Part shown: positions 33,884 through 46,900 of the stretch, piece after piece
Layout: each line of letters starts with the position of its first letter
Numbering within the stretch: the first letter of the stretch is position 1
Source: Euonymus europaeus
Taxonomy: Eukaryota > Streptophyta > Magnoliopsida > Celastrales > Celastraceae
NCBI GenBank assembly: GCA_963580455.1
Contig: OY756958.1
Coordinates: 7,948,501-8,012,500 of the forward strand
Direction of reading: 5' to 3'
Length of the DNA stretch: 64,000 bases
Notes under the pieces: generated by a model
What the model was told of the DNA's origin: nothing
The model's database searches: none
What the model saw: the letters and a program-made list of their open reading frames with translations, nothing else
Program-made: the position numbers and the translations under genes

Positions 33884-36489
33884 CATGTGTTGCCCAACAA
33901 ATTCCACTGACCCATGACCAATGAATTAATCACATCGCACTGAATACAATAGCAGAAAAACTATATATCTCCAGCATCCTGAATCTTAAAAAAGTTAATG
34001 CATGTGAAAACGTTGAACAAAAAATCTTACTTACATAAAATTATGTTCAAAATGACAAAACAAAGAATTAAATATAATACAATGTTCATAATCCAGGTTA
34101 AAATTCATGATGGCATTCAATCATACAGCCTAAGGAGAAATTATATTGAGCCCAAATCCAACCATCATTTACAAGATTAATATGACCAACAAAATATTTT
34201 AAAAATACTTTTAAACTTCCTTTCCAGAAACAAACATCTAATAGCCAAATTAAGTAATAGTGTCAAAGTTTGAAATGCGAAAGTTCCACAGTAACCTAGA
34301 GCTTATGCATTCTAATTATCAGCTGCAAGTTCAAATGCAAGTGTTCAACAGCTGAAAGATGAAGCACAAATAGAGAAAGAAACAATCACTATCTAATAGC
34401 GACTAATAATCTAGCATACCTACAAAACTAAGAAAAAAATTATAATACTTTTAAAAAATAATTCCAAAAGTGTCCAGTTATATTATATCCCCAAAATGAA
34501 AAATTACATATGAAAGTTGAACTTTGTTGGTGGGAAAATACAGTTTAAAAAACCACCAAAACGCACAGAACTCGCTTACTAAACAACCAAATTGCATTTT
34601 TTAAAAAAAAAATACTCAACATATACAGATTCGGTCATTAAACTAAAAAAAAACACATTTTTATAACCACAAAAAATTAAGAGAAAATCATCTCATAGAG
34701 TAATACATTAATATTTTCTAAAAACACGAAGCCCACAAAACTATGAAAAATATGGCAAAGATCAAACAAGCACATATCCAGTTAAACAATCAACTAATAT
34801 AGTCAACAAGTACCCAAGGAAAAAAAATTTAAAAAGCAAAAGAATATTCGCATTTTGGTATTAACAAAAAAACATAATCAAAACAATAACATCACTTAGT
34901 TCTAATAAATAGATAAAAAAAATTATAGCTTTACAACGCCAAATAAATTAAAACAAATTGAAAAAATCACAACAGTCAACAAAAATTATAGTTCTATATT
35001 TGAATTACAAAAAAAAAACTAAAAAAAATCAAAAAGAACATAAGATCAAAAGGAACAATTTGTATACAAAAGCTGACTAATCCACAACGTCACAACAATC
35101 AAGCTTATATTAAAGAAATCCAGCAACACACAAACCCATTATAGCATCAAAAGCAAATAACAAAACTAAACAAAGATTAGACCAAAATATACAGCCTTTT
35201 GAGTGGGAAAGATGTAATCATACTTGAAAAAGATGCGGCCAGCGTTTTCAGACCTTCAGATCTTTCACCATAAAAGAAAGATCTAAGCTACCTTTAAATA
35301 GGTAGTTTTCTCGCTAACGCTAGGAGCTTGGGCCCACCCAAGCAAGGAAATCGAAACAAGAAGATCTGAGCTAGCAACTGAATCTCCCCCACAAGCTTAG
35401 TCAGCGGATTTCTCACCGGAAAGGTGCTTTAGCACATGTTCTTAGGGTCGATACCTAAATAACATTGAATTTGCAGAAGCTCATTGATGACTTCTCCTAT
35501 TGGTTCGTAGCGATCTAAAGAAGAACTAACAGGAGGAAATACCCTGTGTAAGACACGAAGAAACCAAAACGACAACGAATTAAGTTGGGCTATAATTGAT
35601 ATAATTTTAGAAAAGAAATAGTGCTGGGCTCAAGTCGGCAACAACGATTCCGAAAGCCCACAAATTTACTGTCTAATTTGGGCTACCGACGGGCCTATAT
35701 ATCTGGGAATTCTCCTATGTCCACTGAAAATAACATCTAAAATGTGAACAAAACATTTTAGGATGTTAGACATTTATTTTAAAAGTGTTTAAAAAAATTA
35801 AGTACTAAATCGGTTATATTAATCTATTAATATTTTTAAATACAAAAAAAAACAAATCAAGCCGAAAAAATGGACGAAATGTTTTTTGTTTTATATCCAA
35901 CAGTCTATAATTGTCGTACAATTTTTCATATTCAATTTGATTCCTGTTTCGAATAAGAAATATATCATTACATTAATATAACCGATAAAATATTTTAAAA
36001 AAAACCCAAGTTTCGTTAAAAAAATCTAGCACCCCAACATATTTCATGCACATTTAAAGTGCAAGTAAGAGAATTCTCCTATATATATGTACAAATAGTG
36101 TTACTATATAGGCAATAAAAACACAAAAAATTATTTTAAAAAAATACACCCATGCAAAAACACGAAAACAACCCACCCATTATTTATTGGTGAAACCAAT
36201 TGTAGAAACAACAACCTTGACATTAAAATGAACTTAGTTTAATAGCTAGAGCTGATTCATTTTGTTGTAGGAAATACCAAAATTTAAAACGTCACAAAAT
36301 AAATAACAGATTATAAAATCCAAACAACAGAATGATTGATAAATTATTAAAAATCTAAATATTTAAAGGAAGAGGACAAATTTTTTTTGAAAAACAAAGA
36401 ACATGACTGTAAGAGACGAATGAAGACTACTATTCACGCACGTATGACATTAAATTTAAATTCAAATGAATATAGAACCAAAATTCCAT
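33884..36489. other. Helitron 3' non-coding region
   Basis: About 2.6 kb of A-rich sequence with many A runs and no recognisable gene. A GC-richer patch at 35230-35560 (GATCTTTCACCATAAAAG, TTCTCACCGGAAAGG) may be a captured fragment, but I could not identify it. Confidence 0.45.
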
Positions 36490-36518
36490 CCCGCGCATCG
36501 CGCGGGTACCACCCCTAG
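36490..36518 (+). other. Helitron 3' terminal hairpin and CTAG end
   Basis: CCCGCGC, loop ATC, GCGCGGG forms a perfect 7-bp stem; TACCACCC then CTAG follows and the host base is T. This is the structure used by Helitrons as the rolling-circle termination signal. Confidence 0.93.
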
Positions 36519-36589
36519 TTTTATTTAATTTGGTTCCATATTTTGCATTGATTTTTGAGCCTACATATGAATGATGTGATGTTAATAGG

Positions 36590-37730
36590 TTTGAACCAGC
36601 CAAATACTATTTCGAATGGGAGAAGCAACTTTGACAATGAGGGATTTGGGATGTCTGGCTGAAGGAAAAATGATTACTGAACGAGTCAGATATTCATTGA
36701 AATTATCACCTCTCAAATATGCTTTCATTTATTTTTAATATAGAAACTTATCATATAAGCTCTTCATGTGCCTAAGGTTATGGATGTGGCTGCGTCAATA
36801 TTCGCATCTGATTATATGTGGACAGATGAAGCGGAGGACTGATGTTAATGCCATCATCAGTTGCTATCATTATTAATTTCTAAAAATTCAAAATTCACCC
36901 AATAATGGAGTTTATTATGTCATTTAATATTTACATGAGTCAAATGAACATTTATTATGTCCAGGGTTCGATTATCAGAGATGAACAAGATTTTGTATTG
37001 GAGCAATGTACTTCTAAATTAAGCAAAGAGGATAAAAATAAAGTCACACCCTCTACTGCCTCCTATGTATGTATCTATGCATCAATCTCTTATGATGAAT
37101 TATGGTGTTGAGTTGCCTTCATATGTATTATCATTCAATCAATTGTTCAACGCATGTTATGTAGATGTATGTTCCGATCCGTGATGGTGATAATTGGAAC
37201 ATAATCATGATTGACTTGTTGATGAAGGGCGTCTACATTTTTACTCAATGTCAACACATGAGCAAGATTTTAAGAGAACCAATTGTGTGATGAGTGTTGT
37301 AAGGATTTTTCTATTTTAATTTTAAATATATAATGCATCTGTCATATTGTGAATGCTTGTTTATAAGTCATTTATATTAAAATGTTTTTGCAGCTTATGT
37401 TCTGTGATGCACTATTTTCTTAACCATCATTCCCTCCTAATCCACTACTAGAGGATGGAGTGAGGGTAAGCACTTTCACCATCACCTGACCTCTAGTGCC
37501 AAAGGGATATTTCAGGTGACACTATGTAAATCAATAATTATTTACAATGGGCTTTAACTATCTTGACGATGATCACTAACTAGGAGTATTGTATGCCTCA
37601 TTCCAGTGAGGATTCAGGAGTTTTGTAATGCAGATAATGAAGTATCGTACCAAGGCGAGGGAACATTGCGTGAGTTTCATATCATGTGCTATAAAGAGAA
37701 ATTGTAGGTTATTTTGTCTAATAAGCCAAC
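36590..37730 (+). pseudogene. Ulp1 (C48) SUMO-protease-like fragment beyond the Helitron
   Basis: Pieces of a cysteine-protease domain appear in order. First V-A-A-S-I-F-A-S-D-Y-M-W-T near 36785, then M-Y-V-P-I-R-D-G-D-N-W-N-I-I-M-I-D-L near 37165 (the region around the active-site His and following strand of plant transposon Ulp1 domains). Finally D-S-G-V-F, frameshifted, V-M-Q-I-M-K-Y-R-T-K-A near 37615. Relatives have D-C-G-(I/V)-F with the nucleophilic Cys; here the codon reads Ser. Several stops and frameshifts are present. Such domains occur as cargo in plant Mutator-like and CACTA elements, so this is probably a transposon gene, disrupted by the Helitron. Confidence 0.65.
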
Positions 37731-40700
37731 ATATATTTCTACTACTTTTTTCACTCACGCAATTTATATTTCTTTGATCGACCTCAGACTCATTCCTACT
37801 ATCAGTTTATTTTATTATCCTGCACTATTTTGATTATGCAAACAATGGTTTCTTTTGTTGAGTAATATATTGGGCCTTTTTCCTATTCATGTTCTGATTC
37901 ACAACTCTATAATCAACAAAAGAAATATAAATAGTCAACGAAACTCGTTAGCTGTTAGGGTGTTGTGTTGCATCTTATCACATTGATCATTTGTAGCAAG
38001 GTGATGGCTGAATTGATACTAAAATATGTAGCAGTGCTGGGTAAGAAAGTTTTTGTATGAATTCTAAACATTCTGAGCTCTTCCAATTTCTTGTTTCTGC
38101 TTGAATTGGACACTATTTGGTGATCTTTTTTCAAGCGTAAATCACAGGTGGTAAGCAGGTGTCAAATACTATATATTTAGGTAACTGTGAGTTGGTTTTG
38201 TTAAAACTTTTGTAAATTTTGTTGGTTTTATTGTTTTCATTGATTTTCAACTCTTGATTACGGACAAATGTGTTTGTTTGGTTTGTCATGTGGCTATGTA
38301 TTACTGAACGGGTTAGTTGTGGCTGTGTATTGGTTCATCTAAAAAAAATTGGGCCATTGACCCTTTCTTTACAAAAAAAAGGGGTGCTACCTAGACTTCA
38401 TAAATATGCAGTCTACTAAATTACTTTTGTGTTAAATCATCTCTTGTCAAAGATCAAGCAAGCATGAGAGTTTATCGAATGGTTCATTAGACAATGGCAA
38501 AAAAAAATCTCAAAAGAAACTTCATTGCATATCACAAGGCGTTTGCTCCCCACTCGAAGACAAAATTTCATCATCGGAAGGTAGGCTATTGCCAATTATA
38601 CATTCTGTACATTTGCTAGGATTGCTACTGCTCAATTCAATTAATTATATAAGGAATTGTGCAATGGGTGTAATTGCACATTCAAATTACTAAATTAAGA
38701 TGAACTTATTCAACTTATTATCTACAAGGATGATGTGACTACACAATAAAATTTAGCCGCTACGTGCTAGCAACTACAGTTTGATTCCACTTCAAATTCA
38801 CCCTCAGACATCTCTGCAGTAGTCTGCAAAAATATGATCAGTTGATTAGCTATGGATGGTAATGTCTGACCAGAATTTTACATGCATACATTGGTTTCCA
38901 TCCAAACCTCGTCTTTTAAATTTTGTTTGGAAAGACAACGATCCAATGCCCATTTCCCATAAAGAATTTTTTCCCCACTACCACATCCCTGGACCCAACA
39001 ACCTATTTATCAACAATCTTTGCAACTCCTCAGCAACATTTGTTGGCATCAGCTTCAAAGCTTTCTTGAAAAACCTAGCTGCCCTTGCCTACGACAAACC
39101 ATTGGCAGTCACCCCCTACTGCAATCTCCATCTCCACTGCTGTGCTTTCATATTAGAAATATAAAGTAAATGAGAAACAAATTCCCATACAATATGATAA
39201 TTATAAGAAGCAGTACTATCCACACATATTATATTTATGTAGATTTGTAAGTAAGAAACAAATGGAAATACTGACTATCTTAATAAAAAAAAAATAAGAG
39301 TACAGCAGTAGATTCACCCAATCCAAACTATTATCCACCCATTGTGACTAACAGAACCATAGGACGAGTCAACATTATTCGAATAGAGGTTAACATCTCC
39401 ACAGGTATAGATTTATGATACAGGTTCAGACAAGTAGTGGCACCAGCATTACCATTGCTTATAAACCCGATAGCCATCCTTTCAAAATCCCAAACTACAC
39501 ACACAGCACCAACCCTGGTAAAAACCCAAATGCACCATTATAGAGCTTCATGCAACAGATTAATCTTGGAATATAGCCATGAACAACAAACTCAAAGGAA
39601 GAACAATTAAAAATCATTTCAGATCATGACTCAAACAGAAGTTAGCAGCCCTCAAGTTATTCCCAAGAGAATCGATGAAACCATACAACCAAGAAATACT
39701 TATCCTAGCATCCCAGTAGGGTAAGGCCATACACCCTCCCATAATGAACACATAAACAAAAATATTCCTAGGAATTAGCATGGAACATAAGACCTGCAAT
39801 CCAACTAGAGGCAACACTTGGATCTTTGACATGAAAAAAAAATTAAAAAAAAAAGATCATGAACCTGTGAATCAAGCCATCCATAGATTTAAGAGCCTTC
39901 TCAAAGACAGACACCAAATTTCCTCATGCCGTATCAGACATAGATCAAATTTCTTTAATTCACGTACAAATCAAAGACAAAAAATTCCATTTGAGAAAAA
40001 GAAATGCATAAAAGGAATTAAACCTATACCTTGTCTATATACTGATCATTAATTCAAATGCCTCTATGTCATTTAACAAGGAGTGGATTGATTACGATGC
40101 AACAGAGTTTCTATGGAGTTGGAATATATCAAATGAGAATAATACGAGAATTTTTCAAATTTTTGATAGCTGTGGAGAGATGAAAGCGGAGAAGCACTGA
40201 GATAAAACCAAACTAGAGAAAAATTTGAACCCAAGTAGCTCTATTGAAGAGGCCTCCTAGTTTAATGGTGATATCGGGCTCGACCTGGAGTGGAAAATAC
40301 CAACGAGTTCACTACTAAACTCGGTTTGATTTTAGGATTCCTCACTAGTACAAGCCTTACCATGGTAACTACGCAAAATTGAAGGGTAAGAGTGACTTAT
40401 CTCATTCTTTTGGATGAGAGCAGACGGAGAAGGGGATTGGGATTCTTCTTCCTCCAGAATAACACATCATTGGTTGGATTATGAACCACAACGAAAAAAT
40501 TGAGGCGACCAGCAACACTTGAAAACAAGAGTCCATATAATCAGCATAATCGCTACAAACTAGGAGAAAAACCAAACAGGAGTCTAGACAAGAAATAGAG
40601 CTCGGTTCCTTTATGCGCACAAGCCTAACCCAAAATTGGTATGGAAAAACCTGAGAGAAGCGAACGAGGAACTTTAACAATTTTAACGTACGCCGTTAAT

Positions 40701-42044
40701 AGCCAGATATGTCTAGTTTGGTAATTTAAACTTCCAATCACACCGGATTTTAAGCAAGCTCATCAATAGAATTCTTTTAATTTACATATGTCAAACAATA
40801 AAGGGGGTGGAACCTATCCTTCCTTTTTCGTGGATCGATTTAAGAAAATTTCGAGATAATGTATGAGAATGTGTGTTTTTGTTGATGTTGTTATATTGGG
40901 AGATGTGTTTTATTGATGTGTTTTTGTTGATGTGGTTGAGTCTACTTGGTGGCCCACCATAGTCTCTCGTACTATTTAAGGAAGATCGGAAAAAATCACT
41001 ATATCACAACGGTTATTGAAAAAGTTACAAAAATATAATTTATATAACAAATAGATATAATTTTATTTGGTTTTGATTTTTCAATGATAACCTTAAGATA
41101 AAATATTTTTTGTTAAGATATGAAAATTCTTATAAGTTGTATTCATAGAAAAATAATAAGTCTCTGGATTTTGATTTAGATTGTAAAATAAATATTTTAC
41201 ATAATCGAAATTAAATCAAGAATAGACCAATGATCAAAATAATATTTGAGCATTGAATTCTTGCAAGATTGGGCCAAAGAAAACCTAGGGTTACATTTGG
41301 GCCAAGCTAGGCCTAACCATGCTTTTCAAAGGCAAAGCATGGCCAATCCATTAACATGGCAAGTGGCGTCGATGTAACCCACTGTTTTTCCTCTTTGATT
41401 ATCAATTGAATTGGTAATTCAAATCTAATTAGGAAACATATTTATTAAATATAAATACATCATCACACTTTTAGGTGGTGTGACAATGGGCAGCACTAGG
41501 GTCCAGCATGATCAAATAATTTATTAATACAGTTGACCTAATAAGTAATGATTATTGAATTTGATTATTAAAAAATTATCACATTCTAACTATTGAATTA
41601 ATAAATAAATTAAAATCTATTTTAAATTAATAAATCATGTATTTTTTATCTTAGAAAAATGAAACACCCTTATAATTATCATAATACCCTTAAACCTCCT
41701 GTTTCTGTTACCGTTAAGTTTTCCTTCTTCATCCTCTCCCTCTCCCTCTCACAATTCTAGTTCGCAGAGAGAATCTCGGATAAATTTCATTCGTTAATCC
41801 TTCTTATCCCGTTTCTGGCTCCGTTACTCCCCTCCCCTTCTGTTACGTACTTCTTCTTCTCACATAATAATCACGTGACAAGTTAAAGAAGAGAAGGGAA
41901 CGAATCCAAGAAGCTTGTAATTTATTTCCTCTATTTTTGTTCTTTCTTACAGTGAATTTTCTTTTGCCTGATTTGTGATAAATAAATGTTATTAGAGTTA
42001 TGTTTTGTGGTTTTGAATATTACGTTTTTGGTTCTTTTAGTACT
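37731..42044. other. No assignable gene; possible weak gene remnants
   Basis: About 4.3 kb without a named gene. On the minus strand near 39050-39100 a short stretch reads A-R-A-A-R-F-F-K-K-A-L-K-L-M, like a TPR helix pair. Near 39760-39600 I-P-R-N-I-F-V-Y vaguely recalls a PPR repeat. Neither extends far enough to call. 40850-40990 has a GTTGATGTGTTTTT repetition, and 41740-41880 is a pyrimidine-rich stretch (CTCCCTCTCCCTCTCAC) like a plant 5' leader. These could be decayed host gene parts. Confidence 0.35.
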
Positions 42045-42049
42045 GAATG

Positions 42050-42879
42050 TGTACGCAACAAATTTCACATATAAATTTAATACACTTAAAACTTGAAACT
42101 TGGAGTAAATTATAAATTTATAAATAAAAGTGGACTCGATCTCTTCTCTTCGAACGTGATCGTCACGTGCACAAATCCTCTGATTATCGATTGAATGGTT
42201 GGAGAAGAACGTAACGTTCTTCATCGGATTAAACAAATCCATTCTAAAACTTGACTTGAACTTGAGACTTGGAGGAATTTTAAGAATTTCCAATTTGGAG
42301 ATCTTGGACTTGAAGCACTTAAACTTGAAGGAATTCAAAGAATTCCGGATTTAAGACTTGCACTTGATCTTGAAGAACTTTAACTTTGGACTTGAACTTC
42401 GAGGAATTCAAAGAATTCCGGATTTGAGACTTGGACTTGTGGACAAATTGAGAGAGTTTTTTCAAAGTTTGTAAACTTTCTTTTCTCCCCCTTTCCACCA
42501 AATGAGCTTGGTATTTATAGGAAAAGGGAGAGGTGAAATTTACGTGACCTACTCTTGGCCTCAACTCTTGACATCAAGGGTATTGTAGAGAAATCATTTG
42601 ATTAGTGATTATCTCTTTAATCATTTTATTTATTTGAATTTATCTCTTTAATTATTTTATTTATTTAAATTTGATTTTAACTTGATTTTATCCCTATCAA
42701 CTTGTTTGATTTTTGGGAAAGATTATCTTCTATCTATTTATTTTAATATTTGATTTTTCCTTTGTATTTATCTTGATTACTTATATTTTCTTGATTTAAT
42801 TAATTAGACTTACCTTAAATTGATTTTATTTGGGCTTGATTAATTTTTAATTGGACTTGGACATATTTTGATGTCTACA
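42050..42879 (-). repeat. 3' LTR of the Tat element
   Basis: 830 bp, plus-strand ends TGTACGCAACAAATTTCAC and ...TTTGATGTCTACA. It matches 57908-58806 throughout. It has three copies of the GGAATTCAAAGAATTCC-containing module, where the other LTR has five. A minus-strand TATA candidate TATAAATACC is at about 42510-42520. Confidence 0.93.
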
Positions 42880-43959
42880 AAAAGTCCCCTCAAGACTTAA
42901 TTTATCAAAGATTAGATAATTTTTAGTCTTTAATTATTTAACAAGATTTGTTTTATCTAATAAACTGCATTGCTGATATTGACCCCAAGAAAAAAACTGT
43001 TGGTATAGCTAGTCCATGAACAGTCAACCATCGCACTGTAAAAATTGGATAGGTTCGATCTATGGTCATTGGGGCCTCCTAAAAAGATCTACTTAATTTA
43101 TCAAGTTGTTCCAAAGGATCAAAACGGCCAGTTATTAATGGAATTCCTTGTCGGCTTTCTGTAAAATACTAATTTGACTTGAATTAGATAACTTGTACCT
43201 AAACTTACTTGGTCTAGGAGAGTAGAATGAATTAAGGTTTATTTTATATAAAAGCCATATATTTGTCTTCACTTGCACGCCACTACTCATGAGAGAATTT
43301 AAGTCAAATTCAATCAGTACTAGTATAGTGGACTTCCTATATAGATACACTTTAAGGACTTTTCAGAGTTAGTCTACAACTTTTGATGCTAAGGCAGATA
43401 TTACATGGGTAGCCTTATCACTCAACCTTGAAGAACATTAAGATTCCAAAGTGTAGGCGGCAGCAAGCTCTTTAATTCCACCATTACCTGGCTCCAAATC
43501 TCCGACGCCTTTTTGAAGTTTTTAACTACAACATCAACATCTTTTAGTGCCATGTAAGCCTGCCCTTGATGAGTAAATCTGACATGTTGCTTACAACGAT
43601 TTCAAGCCAACTTAGAATTAGTCAAAGTTATCATCTTTTCAGTGCCAACTTAGAATCTCCTCTTAAAGTGCTTTCACCTTCTTCTTTTTTTTTTTAAGTT
43701 TTTTTCTTCTTTTGACTTAACATATCTTGTTTAGGTTATTGTTTTCTTGTAGACACATATATCAAGGATAAAACAACAATGTATTGTTTTCTCATCACAG
43801 GATATCTAAGAATTTGGTATTGTCCAACGTGCATCATGATTATTTTTTTGAGCGGTTTTTTTTTTATTTCTGCCAGTATTTTTTTTCTCTGTTAGTTTTT
43901 TTCTTTCTTTTGACAGTTTTTTTTAGATTTACTTAAATTGTAATTTTTTTTGTACAGAC
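42880..43959. other. Tat 3' untranslated region, no gene
   Basis: Sequence between the 3' LTR and the antisense frame. It holds pyrimidine-rich runs (TTCTTCTTTTTTTTTT near 43690 and 43860-43930) upstream of the antisense ATG, which could act as an antisense leader. Confidence 0.4.
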
Positions 43960-46900
43960 ATGCCTACTTCCAAATCACATTCAACTCCAAAGACGGATTC
44001 CAAGAGTAGCACAAACTCTAATCCTCAATGGATTACAGAATCTAGTAATCCCAAACTTAAAGGGAAAACAATTCATTTTCCGATGACTTTTGTTGGACTT
44101 CACCCTTCTACAGGCATGCAAGGTTATCTCAAGCTTCATGTCAACAATGTAGTGGCTGGTCGCTTCGCTATGGAGGGTGTCAACTGATTTCAAGCTTTGG
44201 ACATGTCTTTGATTTGCAAATCCAAAGAATTGGCATCCAAGGATGCCTATCGTTCAGGCCTACCTTACTTGTGTATTCCTCCACATCATAATGAAGATAT
44301 CTTCATCCCACGACGTTTGATTGCCGAGAGTATTGGAAATAGACATGTTAGATGGGGGTCATCTTTGAATTATAGATGAGAAATTTTATATCTCAATGAC
44401 TTTTGGGTCTGGTCCAAATGAGTTGCTAGATTCCTCAAAGATAGAGGCTTGGAGAACTTGTCGCTTGCAGTTCAAGCAGCTACGATGGAATATCATCGTT
44501 CTTCTTCAGCATATCGGGCTCTATGTGACGTATGGTGTTCTTAAACCAATACCTTTGTGATGAGGCATGGAGAAATTGGAATTTCTCTTTGAGAAATACG
44601 AGATATTTTCGGATTGTCCATACTTGACAACTACTATAAAGAAGTTATTCCGAGTTTTAGGGAACTCACTGATGGAAAGTCCCTTCCGAAATCTTGTCTT
44701 CATTTGTTTAAAGCTTTTTCAACATATAGGCGGAAAGAAGAAAGTGGATAGAATCAAACATGCACACTGGATCAACTTTTGGCTTAGTGGAGTTTCTCGA
44801 AAATCCAATTCACGAGCATAATCAAGGTATAGGAAATTAACAAACTTGGGAAAGTTTGAATTTCTAAAGAGTAGGACAACGACACGTGTGCGGCAGCCTA
44901 TAGTGATTCTGAACCAGAGTTTTCCCTCTGAAGACAGGTGAGATTTAGATTTTTTAATGGAACTGGACCTTGAATTATCTGCCAATAAAATTGATGAACT
45001 AGAGATAGCTGCATATCTCTCAATCTGGCTTTGTCGATTTGTTCTCCCATCTGGTGATAATAACTTGAGACCTGCAACTTTTAAAGTTGCTTCTAGGATG
45101 GCTTTAGGCGTAAGACACAGCTTGGTTCCACCTATTCTGTCGAGTATTTATAAAGGTCTTATGCAAACTTTTACTTCTGATAAAAAAGACCTTGGAAGAG
45201 TTGTTCAATCATTCCCAGGGCACTTTCTTTATGGTTGGGTAGCGTTTCATTTTCCTTGTGGCATATTCGACCTCATTGACACATCTATTGGGCGTCCCAC
45301 ACTTAGGAGATATTCTGGAATTTTAAACGTCTATCAATTTTGGGAGCCTAACATGATAGACTGCAGGACACTTCTTCGTGGAGACATGGACTCCAAAAAC
45401 TTTAAGTGGATTGCGAGTCATCCTACAAAACAAGTTGGTAACCACACATACATTGAAGGTCTGTCAAAAGAGATTCAAGAATTTATGATAAGTGTTCGAC
45501 CTGGCTATTTACCATGTCGTCGGGGGTCATTATATACCTGGAAGTGTATAGTCCACATTGATTTTCGAGACAACATGGATTCATGCAAATCAATCTTGGA
45601 TTTCCAAATCCACATTCTTTTGAGTTGAATCCGAGTACCCTTTACAATTGCTGGTTAACTTTTAAGAGAATAGGGAGTAAGGTGGAATTTCATGTCCCAA
45701 AGCCTTGTACTAATATATGTGATCAGATTGATCAAAAATATGGAACACTACAGTGACTCCCATATTGCTTAACGTTTCCACTACTATTTTGGAGAGTTGT
45801 GAACGTATTGATTTTAAACGTTTTGAGAATATTGTATCTACATTTTCTCGGAGGAAAATAAGAGTTGGAGAGAACGACTCCATTCCATTGTCACCGAAAG
45901 AAAAGTCTCCCAATGTGGATTTGGACATTCTAGAAGAACGTGCTTTAAAGAAATCTCAAGCTGGCTCTTCAAGGGAGAAAACTTCAGTTGATAAAATATT
46001 GTCGAAGGTAAAGTCTACAGTTGTTGCAGTTCCTCCCAAAGGAGCACATATCGAAATTGAGTCTATTTGTTACTCAAATGAGGTACCACTAGTTAGGAGA
46101 TCTACTCACCATCGATCTGAAAAACAAATTAATCTCAAAACTAGTACCGAAGATATTCCTATGGAAGAAAAGAGTGATGAGAATCTCTCTCCACATTCTT
46201 GGAATAAAGATATTGCCTTTGTAACGCCCCAACCCACGACACCCAATTCTGCGGGTCCACAAGCCAGAACGCTACCCAGTAGCCGCTACAACACTTACCG
46301 CATTATTTATCATATATAGTTTATACAACCCTAAGTTAATTAACATGCCACTTAGCATCAATGAATCAACCGCATAATAATAACACTATTGATGAGTCAT
46401 TTACCATCCATGATTATCTTGATAGCAGTGACATCCTTTAGTAAGTCTATCCGAAACCTAAAATTCAACAAGTTGAATTAACCTAAACTACTCCGCCTTT
46501 GTCACATGAGCATCATCCTCACGGATCCGCAGCTCACCATCAATCGCTAGATCAGCATGTTCATCATAGAAATTAACACCTGTATCACGGAACATAGTGA
46601 GCCAAAGCCCAGCAAGTGATACTTATGCATGAATGCACGTGAACATTATCAAACAAAAAACAGTCAGCCAGTTAAAACCTTTTTCCAATACTCGGGCCCT
46701 TAACCTATGTAAACTGCTACAGAGCAACCGGTCGGAATTTTTCTCTAATTTGGTGTTCTACCAAAGAACACTTTCGAGTCAAAAATCGTTTCTATTTTCA
46801 TTTTCATTTACAGTTAACCTCAACCCTAACCTTTTAGTACTCCCTCCCTGTAGTAGTAATACCTGGTTCGTGAAAACACCTTTTTCCTTAAACTGAACTT

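Larger units (their letters stand above)
23672..36518 (+). mobile_element. Helitron, about 12.8 kb, with RPA and F-box genes
   Basis: The 3' end is diagnostic: a 7-bp GC stem with a 3-nt loop (36490-36506), then TACCACCC and CTAG at 36515-36518, followed by T. The proposed 5' end is TCATATACATAGTATAATA at 23672, preceded by A, giving the A|T target expected for Helitrons; it is followed by the CATTCTAGGTGgTGCCAC motif often seen near plant Helitron 5' ends. In between and co-oriented lie an RPA-like gene, an F-box gene and a Rep-helicase pseudogene. With its Rep core deleted it could move only in trans. The 3' end is strong; the 5' end is a best guess. Confidence 0.8.

Noticed and set aside
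38856..39164. 102-codon plus-strand frame M-V-M-S-D-Q-N
   Set aside because: No domain; the minus strand shows a weak TPR-like phrase, so this is probably a shadow.
39600..39832. PPR-like phrase I-P-R-N-I-F-V-Y on the minus strand
   Set aside because: One short resemblance with no second repeat; not enough to call a PPR gene.
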